Counted from the stretch's first letter, positions 5,705-13,252 are shown. The stretch is DNA of 13,884 bases from Candidatus Omnitrophota bacterium (GCA_028702395.1 JAQVOV010000031.1:1-13884); one strand, 5' to 3'. A program made the numbers and translations. The notes: generated from the letters alone by a model not told the origin.

Positions 5705-7260
5705 GTTAAATAAAGGTTGTTAGATGAAAATATAGGATCACATGTAAGATGCACTCCTAATTTGCGTAATCCAGCTTCATCTCCCGGAGTTGGCATATGA
5801 GAAAGATGCATATCACATCCTTTAAGTTCCTTTAATTTTTCCATAGCTAGTTGTGCTGTTGGATTTGTTGTTGCACTTATGCTTAGAGCAATAAGTGTTT
5901 CTTCTACATTCAAGCTTAAGATCTTAGTATTGGATATAATTGTTTTTAATTTTCCTATGGATCCTATTGTGCTGGGTGATAATAGATGTATTTTATCAGG
6001 AATTTCGGCAAGTGTTTTTATTGCGTTCAATACAACACTTGATGCAGCATGCATTAGTGGAGAGTTTTTACCTGTCACAATAGATCTATTATGAAGTTGT
6101 AGGGCCGCACCACAGAAAATATCTGTTTTATTTGTTACTTCAGCTTCTTGGGCTGCTTTTCTTGCAGGAAGAACAACAGTTCTATCTTCGGGTTTCAATC
6201 CTATTTCTTCCACTAAAAGAGCAGCTCTTTCAACAGAATCTTTGTCTGTAAAACCCATTACATGTTCACAGGCATATCTGAAATATCTTCTTATTATCTC
6301 CTGTTTAGCAGCTTCTTGTACAACTTTATCATCAAAGATGCCAAAACCTGCACGGTTTACACCCATATCTGTCGGGGATTTATATACAGCATTTTCTGCT
6401 ACAATTCTCTGCAATATTCTTTTGAGAAGCGGAAAAGCTTCGATATCACGATTATAGTTTATTGTTACTTTATTATAAGCTTCTAGATGAAAAGGATCGA
6501 CCATATTTACATCTTTAAGGTCAACTGTGGCTGCTTCATAAGCGATATTTACAGGATGTTTAAGAGGTAGATTCCATATTGGAAAAGTCTCAAACTTGGA
6601 ATATCCGGCTGATAAGCCTTTTTTATGCTCATGATAAAGTTGGGAAAGACATGTTGCGAGTTTTCCGCTTCCAGGACCTGGTCCTGTAACTATTACAAGA
6701 GGTTTAGATGTTTTAATATATTTATTTGCACCATAACCTTCTTCACTTACTATTAGATCAACACTTGTAGGATAGCCTTTTGTAAATGGGTGGGTATAGA
6801 CTTTGATACCTCTACGTTCCAGTTTATTCTTGAATATAGTTGCAGATGGTTGATTGGCAAAACGGGTAATGACAATTCCTGCAAGATCAAGGCCACGTTC
6901 CCGGAGTTCATCTATCATTCTTAAAGCATCTATATCGTATGTAATTCCAAAGTCAGCTCTTACTTTTTTTCTTTCTATATCACCGGCATATATGCAAAGT
7001 ATTATTTCTGCTTTGTCTTTTAGCTTTTGTAATAATTGGATCTTTACATCAGGAGAAAATCCCGGTAGAACTCTGGAGGCGTGATAATCGCAGATGATCT
7101 TTCCTCCGAATTCTAAATAAAGCCTGTCTTTGGCTTGTTTTACTCTTTCAAGGATAAACTTTGTCTGTTCTTCAAGATATTTGTTATGATCAAATCCTAT
7201 AGGGGAGGATATAGGCTCTGTTTCTTTAGTATTTTTTTTTGCTATTTGTTGTGTCTGCAT
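5701..7260 (-). CDS. DUF1846 / UPF0371 family protein
   Basis: This 519-aa protein matches the DUF1846 (UPF0371) family in length and pattern. Hallmarks are the N-terminal G-F-D-H-N-K-Y-L-E-E-Q block, a Y-A-G-D-I-E-R-K-K-V-R-A-D-F-G-I-T-Y-D block near residue 95, and V-T-G-P-G-P-G-S-G-K-L-A-T-C around residues 190-204. In that segment G193-K200 looks like a nucleotide-binding loop. A late H-M-P-T-P-G-D-E motif is also present. The family's biochemical role is not established to my knowledge. I chose the ATG at 7260 because GGAG lies 6-10 nt before it, whereas the ATG at 7278, which would add six residues, has no ribosome binding site. The product is cytoplasmic, with no signal peptide. The gene converges with the STAS gene; its operon partners, if any, are not visible. 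Confidence 0.9.
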   Translation of the reverse strand: MQTQQIAKKNTKETEPISSPIGFDHNKYLEEQTKFILERVKQAKDRLYLEFGGKIICDYHASRVLPGFSPDVKIQLLQKLKDKAEIILCIYAGDIERKKVRADFGITYDIDALRMIDELRERGLDLAGIVITRFANQPSATIFKNKLERRGIKVYTHPFTKGYPTSVDLIVSEEGYGANKYIKTSKPLVIVTGPGPGSGKLATCLSQLYHEHKKGLSAGYSKFETFPIWNLPLKHPVNIAYEAATVDLKDVNMVDPFHLEAYNKVTINYNRDIEAFPLLKRILQRIVAENAVYKSPTDMGVNRAGFGIFDDKVVQEAAKQEIIRRYFRYACEHVMGFTDKDSVERAALLVEEIGLKPEDRTVVLPARKAAQEAEVTNKTDIFCGAALQLHNRSIVTGKNSPLMHAASSVVLNAIKTLAEIPDKIHLLSPSTIGSIGKLKTIISNTKILSLNVEETLIALSISATTNPTAQLAMEKLKELKGCDMHLSHMPTPGDEAGLRKLGVHLTCDPIFSSNNLYLT

Positions 7261-7319
7261 TTTGTCTCCGTTTTTCATATTGGCAGGCAGGAATTTATAA
7301 AATTTATAATATTTATAAT

Positions 7320-7348
7320 ATTGTATATCATTTTATCAAGTCTTGCAA
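7320..7348 (-). promoter_or_regulatory. Candidate promoter of the DUF1846 gene
   Basis: On the minus strand TTGCAA (7343-7348) is 17 bp from TACAAT (7320-7325). A second option, TTGATA-16-TATAAA, overlaps it. The following 7293-7322 is nearly pure A/T with repeated ATTTATAA units. Confidence 0.4.
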
Positions 7349-7379
7349 TAGCAGAATTGAAAGAGTTTTTGTGTTACGG

Positions 7380-7407
7380 GTCGCGAGCTTCGAGCCTCGC
7401 GGTAGCT
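7380..7407. repeat. GC-rich AGCTCG-type intergenic repeat, copy D
   Basis: CGCGAG (7382-7387) pairs with CTCGCG (7396-7401) around a CTTCGAGC loop, and GGTAGCTG follows. It is a sharp GC island in AT-rich DNA, between the DUF1846 gene and the third peptide gene. Confidence 0.6.
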
Positions 7408-7529
7408 GTGGAATTCTAAAAAAGGTTAGTGCTTAAATTGAAATATAGTGTTGTAGAAAAAATTATCATATAAATTGTCGATTAAGATTTTTTACACATG
7501 AAACATTAACTCGTGGCTCAAAACTTGGT

Positions 7530-7781
7530 TTAGCTTGGTAAGGATTGTTGTGAATCACAATTAGCAGGACTAAAATTCATAAAAGATAGACCTCCAACTG
7601 CGCCTTTAGGTGTTACAAAACATCGGGGATTTCCTCCAAAAGTAGTCATTTGTGTTGAACAGAATAAACGTGTTGTTTCAGTAGCAAGCAGATATATTCC
7701 ACCTAGCCTACACACTTGTAAAATGGATTGCTTTTGATCGAGCTTAATTTTTGTTATTTTAGCGGAAATATATTTTCCCAT
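7530..7781 (-). CDS. Small Cys-containing peptide, member 3 of the family
   Basis: This 83-aa protein is the closest relative of the one at 186-449. They share the K-Y-I start, I-K-L-D at 12-15, QS-x-LQVCR at 18-25, GG at 27-28, the C-S-T motif (Cys41), Cys54, TPKG at 57-60, GG at 63-64, Cys75 and a terminal LPS. Cysteine spacings (17, 13 and 21 residues) are almost the same as in member 1 (17, 14, 21). It lies about 7 kb away on the opposite strand with its own promoter, so the family is dispersed rather than a tandem array. No ribosome binding site precedes the ATG; the promoter is so close that the message should be leaderless. Function is unknown. A modified-peptide precursor or signalling peptide is a guess. 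Confidence 0.8.
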   Translation of the reverse strand: MGKYISAKITKIKLDQKQSILQVCRLGGIYLLATETTRLFCSTQMTTFGGNPRCFVTPKGAVGGLSFMNFSPANCDSQQSLPS

Positions 7782-7788
7782 TTTTTTT

Positions 7789-7817
7789 ATTTTATCTTAT
7801 TAATAATAAATAGTCAA
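7789..7817 (-). promoter_or_regulatory. Consensus promoter giving a probably leaderless peptide mRNA
   Basis: On the minus strand TTGACT (7812-7817), a 17-bp spacer and TAAAAT (7789-7794) form a strong pair. Only seven bases separate the -10 from the ATG at 7781, so the expected transcription start falls at or within a base or two of the start codon. Confidence 0.65.
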
Positions 7818-7989
7818 GAAGAATTCTATAATGAAAAAGCTTTTATAAAGAAAAACTTTACGAAGAGAACTCACTGAAGTTATAAATAAGGGCGATGTTT
7901 AGACAATTCTTTTTTTAAAAGAAATAAAGAAATGAAATGCATTGAAGGTGTTTTTTATAAAGTGACAAGTGTTTTAGGCGAATTAATGC

Positions 7990-8018
7990 TTGACAATATT
8001 AGAATATTGCAATATACT
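7990..8018 (+). promoter_or_regulatory. Strong promoter with overlapping palindromic operator for the ArsR-type gene
   Basis: TTGACA (7990-7995), a 17-bp spacer and TATACT (8013-8018) form a near-perfect sigma-70 promoter. The spacer holds AATATT-AG-AATATT (7995-8008) and the perfect palindrome ATATTGCAATAT (8004-8015), which runs into the -10. ArsR-family repressors typically bind AT-rich inverted repeats in this position, so autorepression is a reasonable inference. Confidence 0.75.
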
Positions 8019-8040
8019 AATCTAAAACTAAGGAGGGGTA

Positions 8041-8334
8041 GTGATAAAAGATAAGAAGAAGGTAGCACAAATAGCAAAAGTTCTTAAAACAATTGCCCAT
8101 CCTCAAAAGCTGGAAATATTGATGCTTTTAGGATGTAAACAGAAATTGTTTGTTAGTGAGATCCAAAAAGAGGTTGGACTTACTCAATCAATGACAAGCC
8201 AACATCTTTTAGCAATGAAAGCTCAAGGCATAGTTTGTTCTGCAAAAAAAGCTAATGTTGTTATGTATTATATTGCCAATAAAAACGTGTTAAAAGTTAT
8301 TTCTTGTATGAAAAACTGTTCTCAACAAAAATGA
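8041..8334 (+). CDS. ArsR/SmtB-family winged-helix transcriptional regulator
   Basis: This 97-aa protein has the ArsR fold: a helical start with the A-H-P-Q-K-L-E-I-L signature (19-27), a recognition helix around T48-M59 (L-T-Q-S-M-T-S-Q-H-L) and a wing at 63-78. The ELCVCDL metal motif of classical ArsR is absent (L-F-V-S-E-I instead). Cysteines sit at 32, 66, 89 and 93, the last two as C-x3-C at the C-terminus, so thiol- or metal-sensing is possible but unproven. The start is GTG, backed by AGGAGGGG at 8031-8038. It is the first gene of the cluster that continues with the RND permease 57 nt downstream, and it probably represses the whole unit. Confidence 0.88.
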   Translation: MIKDKKKVAQIAKVLKTIAHPQKLEILMLLGCKQKLFVSEIQKEVGLTQSMTSQHLLAMKAQGIVCSAKKANVVMYYIANKNVLKVISCMKNCSQQK

Positions 8335-8340
8335 CCGTGC

Positions 8341-8375
8341 TACTCGCTGCGCATAGCTCGTGGCGCGGGGCTTGC
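8341..8375. repeat. GC-rich AGCTCG-type repeat inside an operon, copy E
   Basis: TACTCGCTGCGCATAGCTCG followed by TGGCGCGGGGCTTGC fills most of the 56 nt between the ArsR stop and the permease start. It matches the CTCGCTGCG and AGCTCGTGGCGCG vocabulary of the other copies. Located within an apparent transcription unit, it could act on mRNA processing or stability. Confidence 0.65.
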
Positions 8376-8390
8376 AACAGGAAGGTGCTT

Positions 8391-10742
8391 ATGAAGATCT
8401 TTAAAAACCTGATACATTTTTCAACAGCCAGACCAAAATTTATAGTAAGTATTGTTATTGCTGCAGCGATATTTTTTGGGATGCAGTTTCCCAAAATAAC
8501 AATTGATACTGATCCTGAGAATATGCTTTCTGAAAAAGAGTTTGTGCGAATATTTCATCATGAAGTAAAAAAAGAATTTGGGCTATATGATTTTATTGTT
8601 GTTGGTATTGTCAATGAACATGATGAGAATGGGGTTTTTAATCCTGAAACGTTAAATAGGATAGTAGATCTTACTAATAAGATAAAGGATATACAAGGAG
8701 TTATATCATATGAACTTATAAGCCTTTCTACAAAGGATAATATACGTCAAGGGGATACACCCGGAATGGTGATCTTTGAATGGCTTATGCAAAAGGCTCC
8801 ACAAAACAGTAAAGCAGCACTTTTCATTCGTGATGAAGCAAAAGATAATCCTATGCTTGATGGTACTATTGTTTCTGAGGATGGCAAAGCCGCCTGTATT
8901 TATGTGCCTATTGAAGCAAAAAAGGAAAGTTATCGTATTGCACAAAAGATAAAAGAATATGTCAAGGCTTTTAATGGGCAGGAACAATTTTTTATAACTG
9001 GATTGCCTGTTGCAGAGGATACTTTTGGCGTTGAAATGTTCAAGCAAATGGCTATTTCTGCTCCATTGGCAGGGCTTATTATTTTTTTAATAATGTGGTT
9101 TTTCTTTAAAAAAATATCACTTGTTTTCTCTCCGATGATAGTTGCAATGGCAAGTATCATTTATACAATGGGACTTTTGATCGGTAAAGGTTTTACTGTA
9201 CACATAATGATATCAATGATCCCGATATTTTTAATGCCTATTGCTGTAGTAGACTCTGTACATATCTTAAGTGAATTTTATGATAAATATGATCAATTCA
9301 GAGATAGACGAAAGGCAATACATCACGTTATGGATGAACTTTTCATGCCTATGCTTTATACTTCTTTGACTTCTGCTGTTGGGTTTGCATCTTTAGCTTT
9401 CACACCTATCCCTCCGGTTAAAATTTTCGGTTTATTCGTAGCATATGGTATCATGATGGCATGGCTGCTTACTATTACTTTTATACCGGCCTATATAATG
9501 CTTCTAAAAGAATCCAGTCTTTCAAGCTTTGGGAAAAAAGCTGCAGATCATCATGAAAATATATTTGATAAAATGCTGGAAGCAATGGGACGTTTTTCCC
9601 AACATCAATCCAAACTGATCATAGCAATAGTAATATTGATATTAGCTATATCAATATATGGGATAACTAAAATAAACATTAATGATAATCCCGTAAGATG
9701 GTTCACTGAAAAACATGATATTCGTATTGCAGATAAAGTATTAAATGAGCATTTCGGAGGAACATATACTGCATATTTGGTTCTTGATTCAGTTAATCAG
9801 ACTCATGAAGATTTTAAGGACCCTAAAGTTTTAATGTGGGTAGAGAAATTGCAGAAGAAACTTATCTCCTCTGGAAAAGTCGGCAAATCAACGTCTATTG
9901 CAGATGTTGTTAAGAAAGTATACTATGAACTTCTAGGAGGGGATAAGGCAAACAATAAAATTCCTGACTCTCGTAATGCTGTTGCGCAATGTTTATTGTC
10001 ATATGAGAACAGCCATAAACCTGATGATCTGTGGCATCTTGTTACCACTAATTTCAATAAAGCCAATATTTGGATACAGCTTAAAAGCGGAGATAATCAG
10101 GATATGGAACAAGTAGTAACAGTTGTTAATGAGTTCATTGTAGACAATCCACCGCCTGTTGAGCTAAAAACAGGATGGGCAGGATTAACCTATATTAACA
10201 CTGTGTGGCAGGAAAAAATGGTCAAAGGTATGATGAGTGCTCTTTTAGGGTCATTCATAATGGTCTTTGTCCTTATGATAATCCTTTTTAGGTCATTTAT
10301 CTGGGGACTTTTATGTATGATACCTTTATCAGCAACTATAATATTTATTTATGGGTTAATAGGTCTTGTAGGTAAAGATTATGATATGCCTGTTGCAGTA
10401 TTATCATCTTTGACTTTAGGTCTGTCAGTGGATTTTGCAATACATTTTTTGCAGAGAACAAAAGAATTATACAAAAGAACAAATAATTGGGAACAAACAT
10501 TAGGTGAGCTTTTTAAAGAACCTGCACGAGCTATCAGCAAAAATGCACTTGTCATTGCAATTGGGTTTACACCGCTTCTTATAGCGCCTTTGGTGCCATA
10601 CAAAACAGTTGGTTTTTTTATGATGATGATAATGATCGTATCAGCAATAGCAACGCTTTTTATTTTACCTGCGATAATATCGATGTTTAGGGGTATAATA
10701 TTTAGGGGTGATAGGGTACCAAAGATAAAAGACGAAAGATAA
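8391..10742 (+). CDS. RND-superfamily / MMPL-type permease
   Basis: This 783-aa inner-membrane transporter has RND architecture. A first membrane segment (about 14-33) and a periplasmic domain (about 35-220) are followed by five membrane segments to about 395, a second segment-plus-loop repeat starting near 406, and five more segments from about 610. The repeated membrane Asp motifs are V-V-D288-S-V-H and S-V-D681-F-A-I-H, typical of MMPL-like RND proteins that move lipids or hydrophobic compounds, including the hopanoid-linked group. The length fits stand-alone members better than 1000-aa drug pumps, and there is no adaptor gene. I chose the ATG at 8391 because GGAAGG precedes it by about 5 nt; an upstream in-frame ATG (8304) lies inside the ArsR gene and would translate the GC repeat. 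The last six codons run into an AAAGATAAAA repeat. Confidence 0.88.
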   Translation: MKIFKNLIHFSTARPKFIVSIVIAAAIFFGMQFPKITIDTDPENMLSEKEFVRIFHHEVKKEFGLYDFIVVGIVNEHDENGVFNPETLNRIVDLTNKIKDIQGVISYELISLSTKDNIRQGDTPGMVIFEWLMQKAPQNSKAALFIRDEAKDNPMLDGTIVSEDGKAACIYVPIEAKKESYRIAQKIKEYVKAFNGQEQFFITGLPVAEDTFGVEMFKQMAISAPLAGLIIFLIMWFFFKKISLVFSPMIVAMASIIYTMGLLIGKGFTVHIMISMIPIFLMPIAVVDSVHILSEFYDKYDQFRDRRKAIHHVMDELFMPMLYTSLTSAVGFASLAFTPIPPVKIFGLFVAYGIMMAWLLTITFIPAYIMLLKESSLSSFGKKAADHHENIFDKMLEAMGRFSQHQSKLIIAIVILILAISIYGITKININDNPVRWFTEKHDIRIADKVLNEHFGGTYTAYLVLDSVNQTHEDFKDPKVLMWVEKLQKKLISSGKVGKSTSIADVVKKVYYELLGGDKANNKIPDSRNAVAQCLLSYENSHKPDDLWHLVTTNFNKANIWIQLKSGDNQDMEQVVTVVNEFIVDNPPPVELKTGWAGLTYINTVWQEKMVKGMMSALLGSFIMVFVLMIILFRSFIWGLLCMIPLSATIIFIYGLIGLVGKDYDMPVAVLSSLTLGLSVDFAIHFLQRTKELYKRTNNWEQTLGELFKEPARAISKNALVIAIGFTPLLIAPLVPYKTVGFFMMMIMIVSAIATLFILPAIISMFRGIIFRGDRVPKIKDER

Positions 10743-10753
10743 AAGATAAAAGG

Positions 10754-10765
10754 ATGGAACGTTTT
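10754..10765 (+). repeat. Degenerate copy of the GTGGAACGTCCT motif
   Basis: ATGGAACGTTTT, preceded by AAAAGG, begins about 12 nt after the permease stop codon. It differs from the consensus at the first base and at two bases near the end. Confidence 0.5.
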
Positions 10766-10778
10766 GAAAGAGGGTTTC

Positions 10779-10806
10779 GTAGGGGCAATTCATGAATTGC
10801 CCCTAC
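10779..10806. repeat. Perfect 28-bp palindrome
   Basis: GTAGGGGCAATTCA (10779-10792) is followed directly by its exact reverse complement (10793-10806) with no loop. The GTAGGGGC edge recurs at 13128-13134 in a different hairpin (GGGCGCGG-TTT-CCGCGCCC). It is a REP-like unit between the permease and LolA-like genes. Confidence 0.85.
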
Positions 10807-10839
10807 ACAAAACATGTAGAGGATCATTAACTTGCGATT

Positions 10840-10904
10840 TGTTTATTCATAGACACATTACGCAATACACAATACTCACAACACAAAGACACAACAAAGG
10901 AGGA
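10840..10904 (+). promoter_or_regulatory. ACACAA-rich unstructured leader ending in a strong ribosome binding site
   Basis: About 55 bases made mainly of A and C with ACAC, CACAA and AGACACAA units lead into AAGGAGGA (10897-10904), six bases before the ATG at 10910. A look-alike leader (13340-13399) precedes the 59-aa gene at the end of the cluster. Low G content implies little secondary structure. Confidence 0.5.
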
Positions 10905-10909
10905 ATTAC

Positions 10910-11704
10910 ATGAAAAGAATTTTAAGTTTATTGCTTGCAGCTGGTTTAACGCTCTTTTTTTCAGGAAGTTCTTTCGCTGAAGTTCTTTCAGCAGAACAGA
11001 TCGTGAAAAAAGCTAACGAAGCTTACTATTATCAAGGGGATAATGGTCGTTCCAGAGTTAATATGAAAATTGAGGATAGACAGGGTAATGTTCGTGAAAA
11101 AGAATTTGTTATTTTAAGGTTGAATATAGTAAAAGGTGGGCCGCAAAAATATTATGTGTATTATGAAAAACCGAATGATGTAAGAGGTACGGTTTTTATG
11201 GTATGGAAATATCTTGATAAGGATGATGATAGATGGCTTTATCTTCCAGGACTTAATCTTGTAAATCGTATTGCTGCAAGCGATAAGCGTTCAAGTTTTG
11301 CAGGATCTAATTTTGTTTATGAAGATATTTCCGGTCGTAATCTTAATTATGATAAACATGAACTTATAGATGATAAGGGAGATGTTTATGTTATAAAAGG
11401 TATTCCTAAAGTCCCATCAGAAGTTGAATTTGCATATTACATAAGTAATATAAATAAAGAGAATTTTATTCCTGTTAAAGTGGAATATTATGATAACCAG
11501 GATAAGGTAATACGTATTTTAGAAACAAAACAGATCATAGATGTACAAGGATATCCAACAGTAAAGGAAGCTGTTGCAAGTGATCTAAGAAGCGGAGGAA
11601 AAACAATTATTGATTTCAATGATGTAGAATATGATATAGGTTTAGATGAAGATGTTTTTACTGAAAGATATCTTCAAAGACCTCCAATGAAATGGTTGAA
11701 ATAA
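10910..11704 (+). CDS. LolA-like outer-membrane lipoprotein-sorting protein
   Basis: This 264-aa periplasmic protein has a clear signal peptide: M-K-R, a Leu-rich core and cleavage after S-F-A at 21-23. The mature part begins L-S-A-E-Q-I-V-K-K and matches the 'outer membrane lipoprotein-sorting protein' family, a LolA/LolB-like fold that carries lipids or lipoproteins. Family-typical stretches include D-R-W-L-Y-L-P near 105, the downstream S-D-K-R-S-S-F-A-G-S-N-F block around 125-136, and E-D-I-S-G-R-N. Relatives of this type are often encoded beside RND/MMPL permeases, as here, and are thought to shuttle the exported lipid-like substrate across the periplasm. It is translationally coupled to the next gene through TAATG. 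Confidence 0.85.
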   Translation: MKRILSLLLAAGLTLFFSGSSFAEVLSAEQIVKKANEAYYYQGDNGRSRVNMKIEDRQGNVREKEFVILRLNIVKGGPQKYYVYYEKPNDVRGTVFMVWKYLDKDDDRWLYLPGLNLVNRIAASDKRSSFAGSNFVYEDISGRNLNYDKHELIDDKGDVYVIKGIPKVPSEVEFAYYISNINKENFIPVKVEYYDNQDKVIRILETKQIIDVQGYPTVKEAVASDLRSGGKTIIDFNDVEYDIGLDEDVFTERYLQRPPMKWLK

Positions 11705-12984
11705 TGAAAAAGTTCTTTTCACTTTTAATTTTCTTATCACTCTTGATCTCTAAAAACTCTTTTGCCGGGGATCTTCCAAAACTTCATGGGTTTGCAGAAT
11801 CAGCTTTTGGGTTAAAGGTCAATGATGATAAAAAAGCATCTCATAACGGCTATAATATGTTAGAACAAAGAATCAATATGAAATTCAGATATTTCCCGGA
11901 TGAATTTACATTTTTAGAGGATTGGAATACTGAAATTTATTATAATGCAGATGTTTTATTTGATGAATATAGGAACATGTATAATTGGCAGCCTCGTCAG
12001 ATCTACACAGCTTTTACGCCGCTCGATTTTGTTGATCTTAAAATTGGTGCGCAGATCCTGACCTGGGGAACAGGAGATTATCTTTTCTTGAATGATACTT
12101 TCCCTAAAGATTATGATTCATTTTTAATAGGAAGAGATGATGATTATTTGAAATTACCTTCTTATGCTGCACGTGCAACTTTTTTTATAAAGGATATTTC
12201 ATGGGATATTATAGCTATACCTTTTTTTACAGGTAATAGGGTCCCTGAAGGACGGAGATTATCTTTTTATGATCCCTTTCAAGGGAAAATTTCAGGCACA
12301 GATGTTTATAGAAAAAAGATAGAACCGCCTTATCAGTTTGAAAATACTGAATGGGCATCTAGAGTGTATAGCACAATTGGCAGTTTCGAATGGGCTTTAT
12401 ATTATTCCAGAGGGTTCTATAAGAATCCAAACGGGTATAAGAATGAAGCTGAAAAAGAAATATATCATCCGCGTCTTAGTACATATGGAGCAAGTTTAAG
12501 AGGACCTGTTCCTTGGATAGATGGTATAGGTAATTTAGAAATAGCTTATTATGATTCATTAGAAGATAAAGCAGGGAAGATCCGAACACGTCCTAATTCT
12601 ACTATAAGATATCTTGTAGGGTATAAAAAGGCGTTCAAGGATGATCTTGAGATCGGCTTACAGTATTTTGCAGATCAAATGCTTTATTATGATAATTATA
12701 CAGAAAATCTTATGCCTCCGGATCGTAAAGAGGATGGATTGTATCAATTGCTCACATTAAGGATAACTAAATTATTTGCAGATCAGACAATTCGTGCTTC
12801 ATTTTTTGCTTTTTACAGTCCAACAGATAGTGATGCATATTTAAGACCTGTTGTTACATGGGATGCAACTGACCAATGGAAACTGACATTAGGAGGAAAT
12901 ATTTTTTTTGGGTTGGATACAGGTGATTGGGGACAGTTCAAGGGAGACAGTAATATATATATGCGGTTGCGTTATAGTTTCTGA
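11704..12984 (+). CDS. DUF1302-like outer-membrane beta-barrel protein
   Basis: This 426-aa protein has a signal peptide (M-K-K, hydrophobic core, cleavage after S-F-A at 19-21). The mature sequence is rich in alternating aromatic/polar beta strands and ends in Arg-Tyr-Ser-Phe, the terminal Phe expected of barrels inserted by the BAM machinery. The sequence Q-I-L-T-W-G-T-G-D near residue 117 and the Y-x-x-L-P-S-Y segment are typical of the DUF1302 type. Family members accompany RND permease/LolA-like pairs. The start at 11704 overlaps the previous stop (TAATG) and begins directly with a signal peptide; the in-frame ATG at 11692 would add M-V-E-I and lacks support. It would provide the outer-membrane exit or receptor for whatever the cluster moves. 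Confidence 0.82.
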   Translation: MKKFFSLLIFLSLLISKNSFAGDLPKLHGFAESAFGLKVNDDKKASHNGYNMLEQRINMKFRYFPDEFTFLEDWNTEIYYNADVLFDEYRNMYNWQPRQIYTAFTPLDFVDLKIGAQILTWGTGDYLFLNDTFPKDYDSFLIGRDDDYLKLPSYAARATFFIKDISWDIIAIPFFTGNRVPEGRRLSFYDPFQGKISGTDVYRKKIEPPYQFENTEWASRVYSTIGSFEWALYYSRGFYKNPNGYKNEAEKEIYHPRLSTYGASLRGPVPWIDGIGNLEIAYYDSLEDKAGKIRTRPNSTIRYLVGYKKAFKDDLEIGLQYFADQMLYYDNYTENLMPPDRKEDGLYQLLTLRITKLFADQTIRASFFAFYSPTDSDAYLRPVVTWDATDQWKLTLGGNIFFGLDTGDWGQFKGDSNIYMRLRYSF

Positions 12985-13049
12985 TCGTAATTGATTTAAA
13001 TTTAATAAAAAACTTTTAAGTAAAAAGGTAAAAGTAAAAAGGAAAAAGG

Positions 13050-13061
13050 GTGGAACGTCCT
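13050..13061 (+). repeat. GTGGAACGTCCT intergenic motif, copy 2
   Basis: Exact copy, about 65 nt after the stop codon of the barrel gene. The context AAGGAAAAAGG-GTGGAACGTCCT is nearly the same as at 13676. Confidence 0.7.
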
Positions 13062-13072
13062 AAAATAAGCCA

Positions 13073-13097
13073 CTCGCTGCGAGCTGTGCGCAGCGAG
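13073..13097. repeat. GC-rich AGCTCG-type hairpin, copy F
   Basis: CTCGCTGCG (13073-13081) pairs perfectly with CGCAGCGAG (13089-13097) around the loop AGCTGTG. It is the best-formed hairpin of the family. Confidence 0.75.
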
Positions 13098-13130
13098 CTA
13101 TTGGAATGAGTCCTAAATAGAGTTTTGTAG

Positions 13131-13149
13131 GGGCGCGGTTTCCGCGCCC
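13131..13149. repeat. GTAGGGGC-type hairpin
   Basis: GGGCGCGG, loop TTT and CCGCGCCC form a compact 8-bp GC stem, preceded by TTTTGTAG. It shares its GTAGGGGC edge with the palindrome at 10779-10806. Confidence 0.7.
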
Positions 13150-13165
13150 TAAAATAAAGTTGATA

Positions 13166-13201
13166 GGAGCGAAGCTCGTGACGCGCAACGCGTAGCGCGA
13201 A
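13166..13201. repeat. GC-rich AGCTCG-type repeat, copy G
   Basis: GGAGCGAAGCTCGTGACGCG followed by CAACGCGTAGCGCGAA mixes the AAGCTCGTG and GCGTAGCGCG units seen at 1021 and 1726. It is followed, as at 4888, by GTCATCCCGCCCTGCA. Confidence 0.6.
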
Positions 13202-13214
13202 AATTGTCATCCCG

Positions 13215-13252
13215 CCCTGCACCAGAGAATCCTTCGGATTCACTGTGCAGGG
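13215..13252. repeat. Two-tier hairpin after a GTCATCCCGCCCTGCA block
   Basis: CCCTGCAC (13215-13222) pairs with GTGCAGGG (13245-13252), enclosing a second stem GAATCC/GGATTC (13227-13232, 13236-13241). The left edge is shared with 4928-4943, which leads into a different hairpin there. Confidence 0.7.

Noticed and set aside
7932..8054. 40-codon ORF upstream of the ArsR gene on the plus strand
   Set aside because: It runs through the consensus promoter, the operator and the ribosome binding site of the regulator, and has no ribosome binding site itself.
8304..8390. Longer start of the permease at 8304
   Set aside because: It overlaps the end of the ArsR gene, has no ribosome binding site, and its 29 residues are translated from a GC-rich repeat. 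The ATG at 8391 has GGAAGG upstream and starts a normal N-terminal membrane segment.
1021..13252. CRISPR array
   Set aside because: The repeats are dispersed, variable in order and not separated by uniform spacers, and there are no cas genes.
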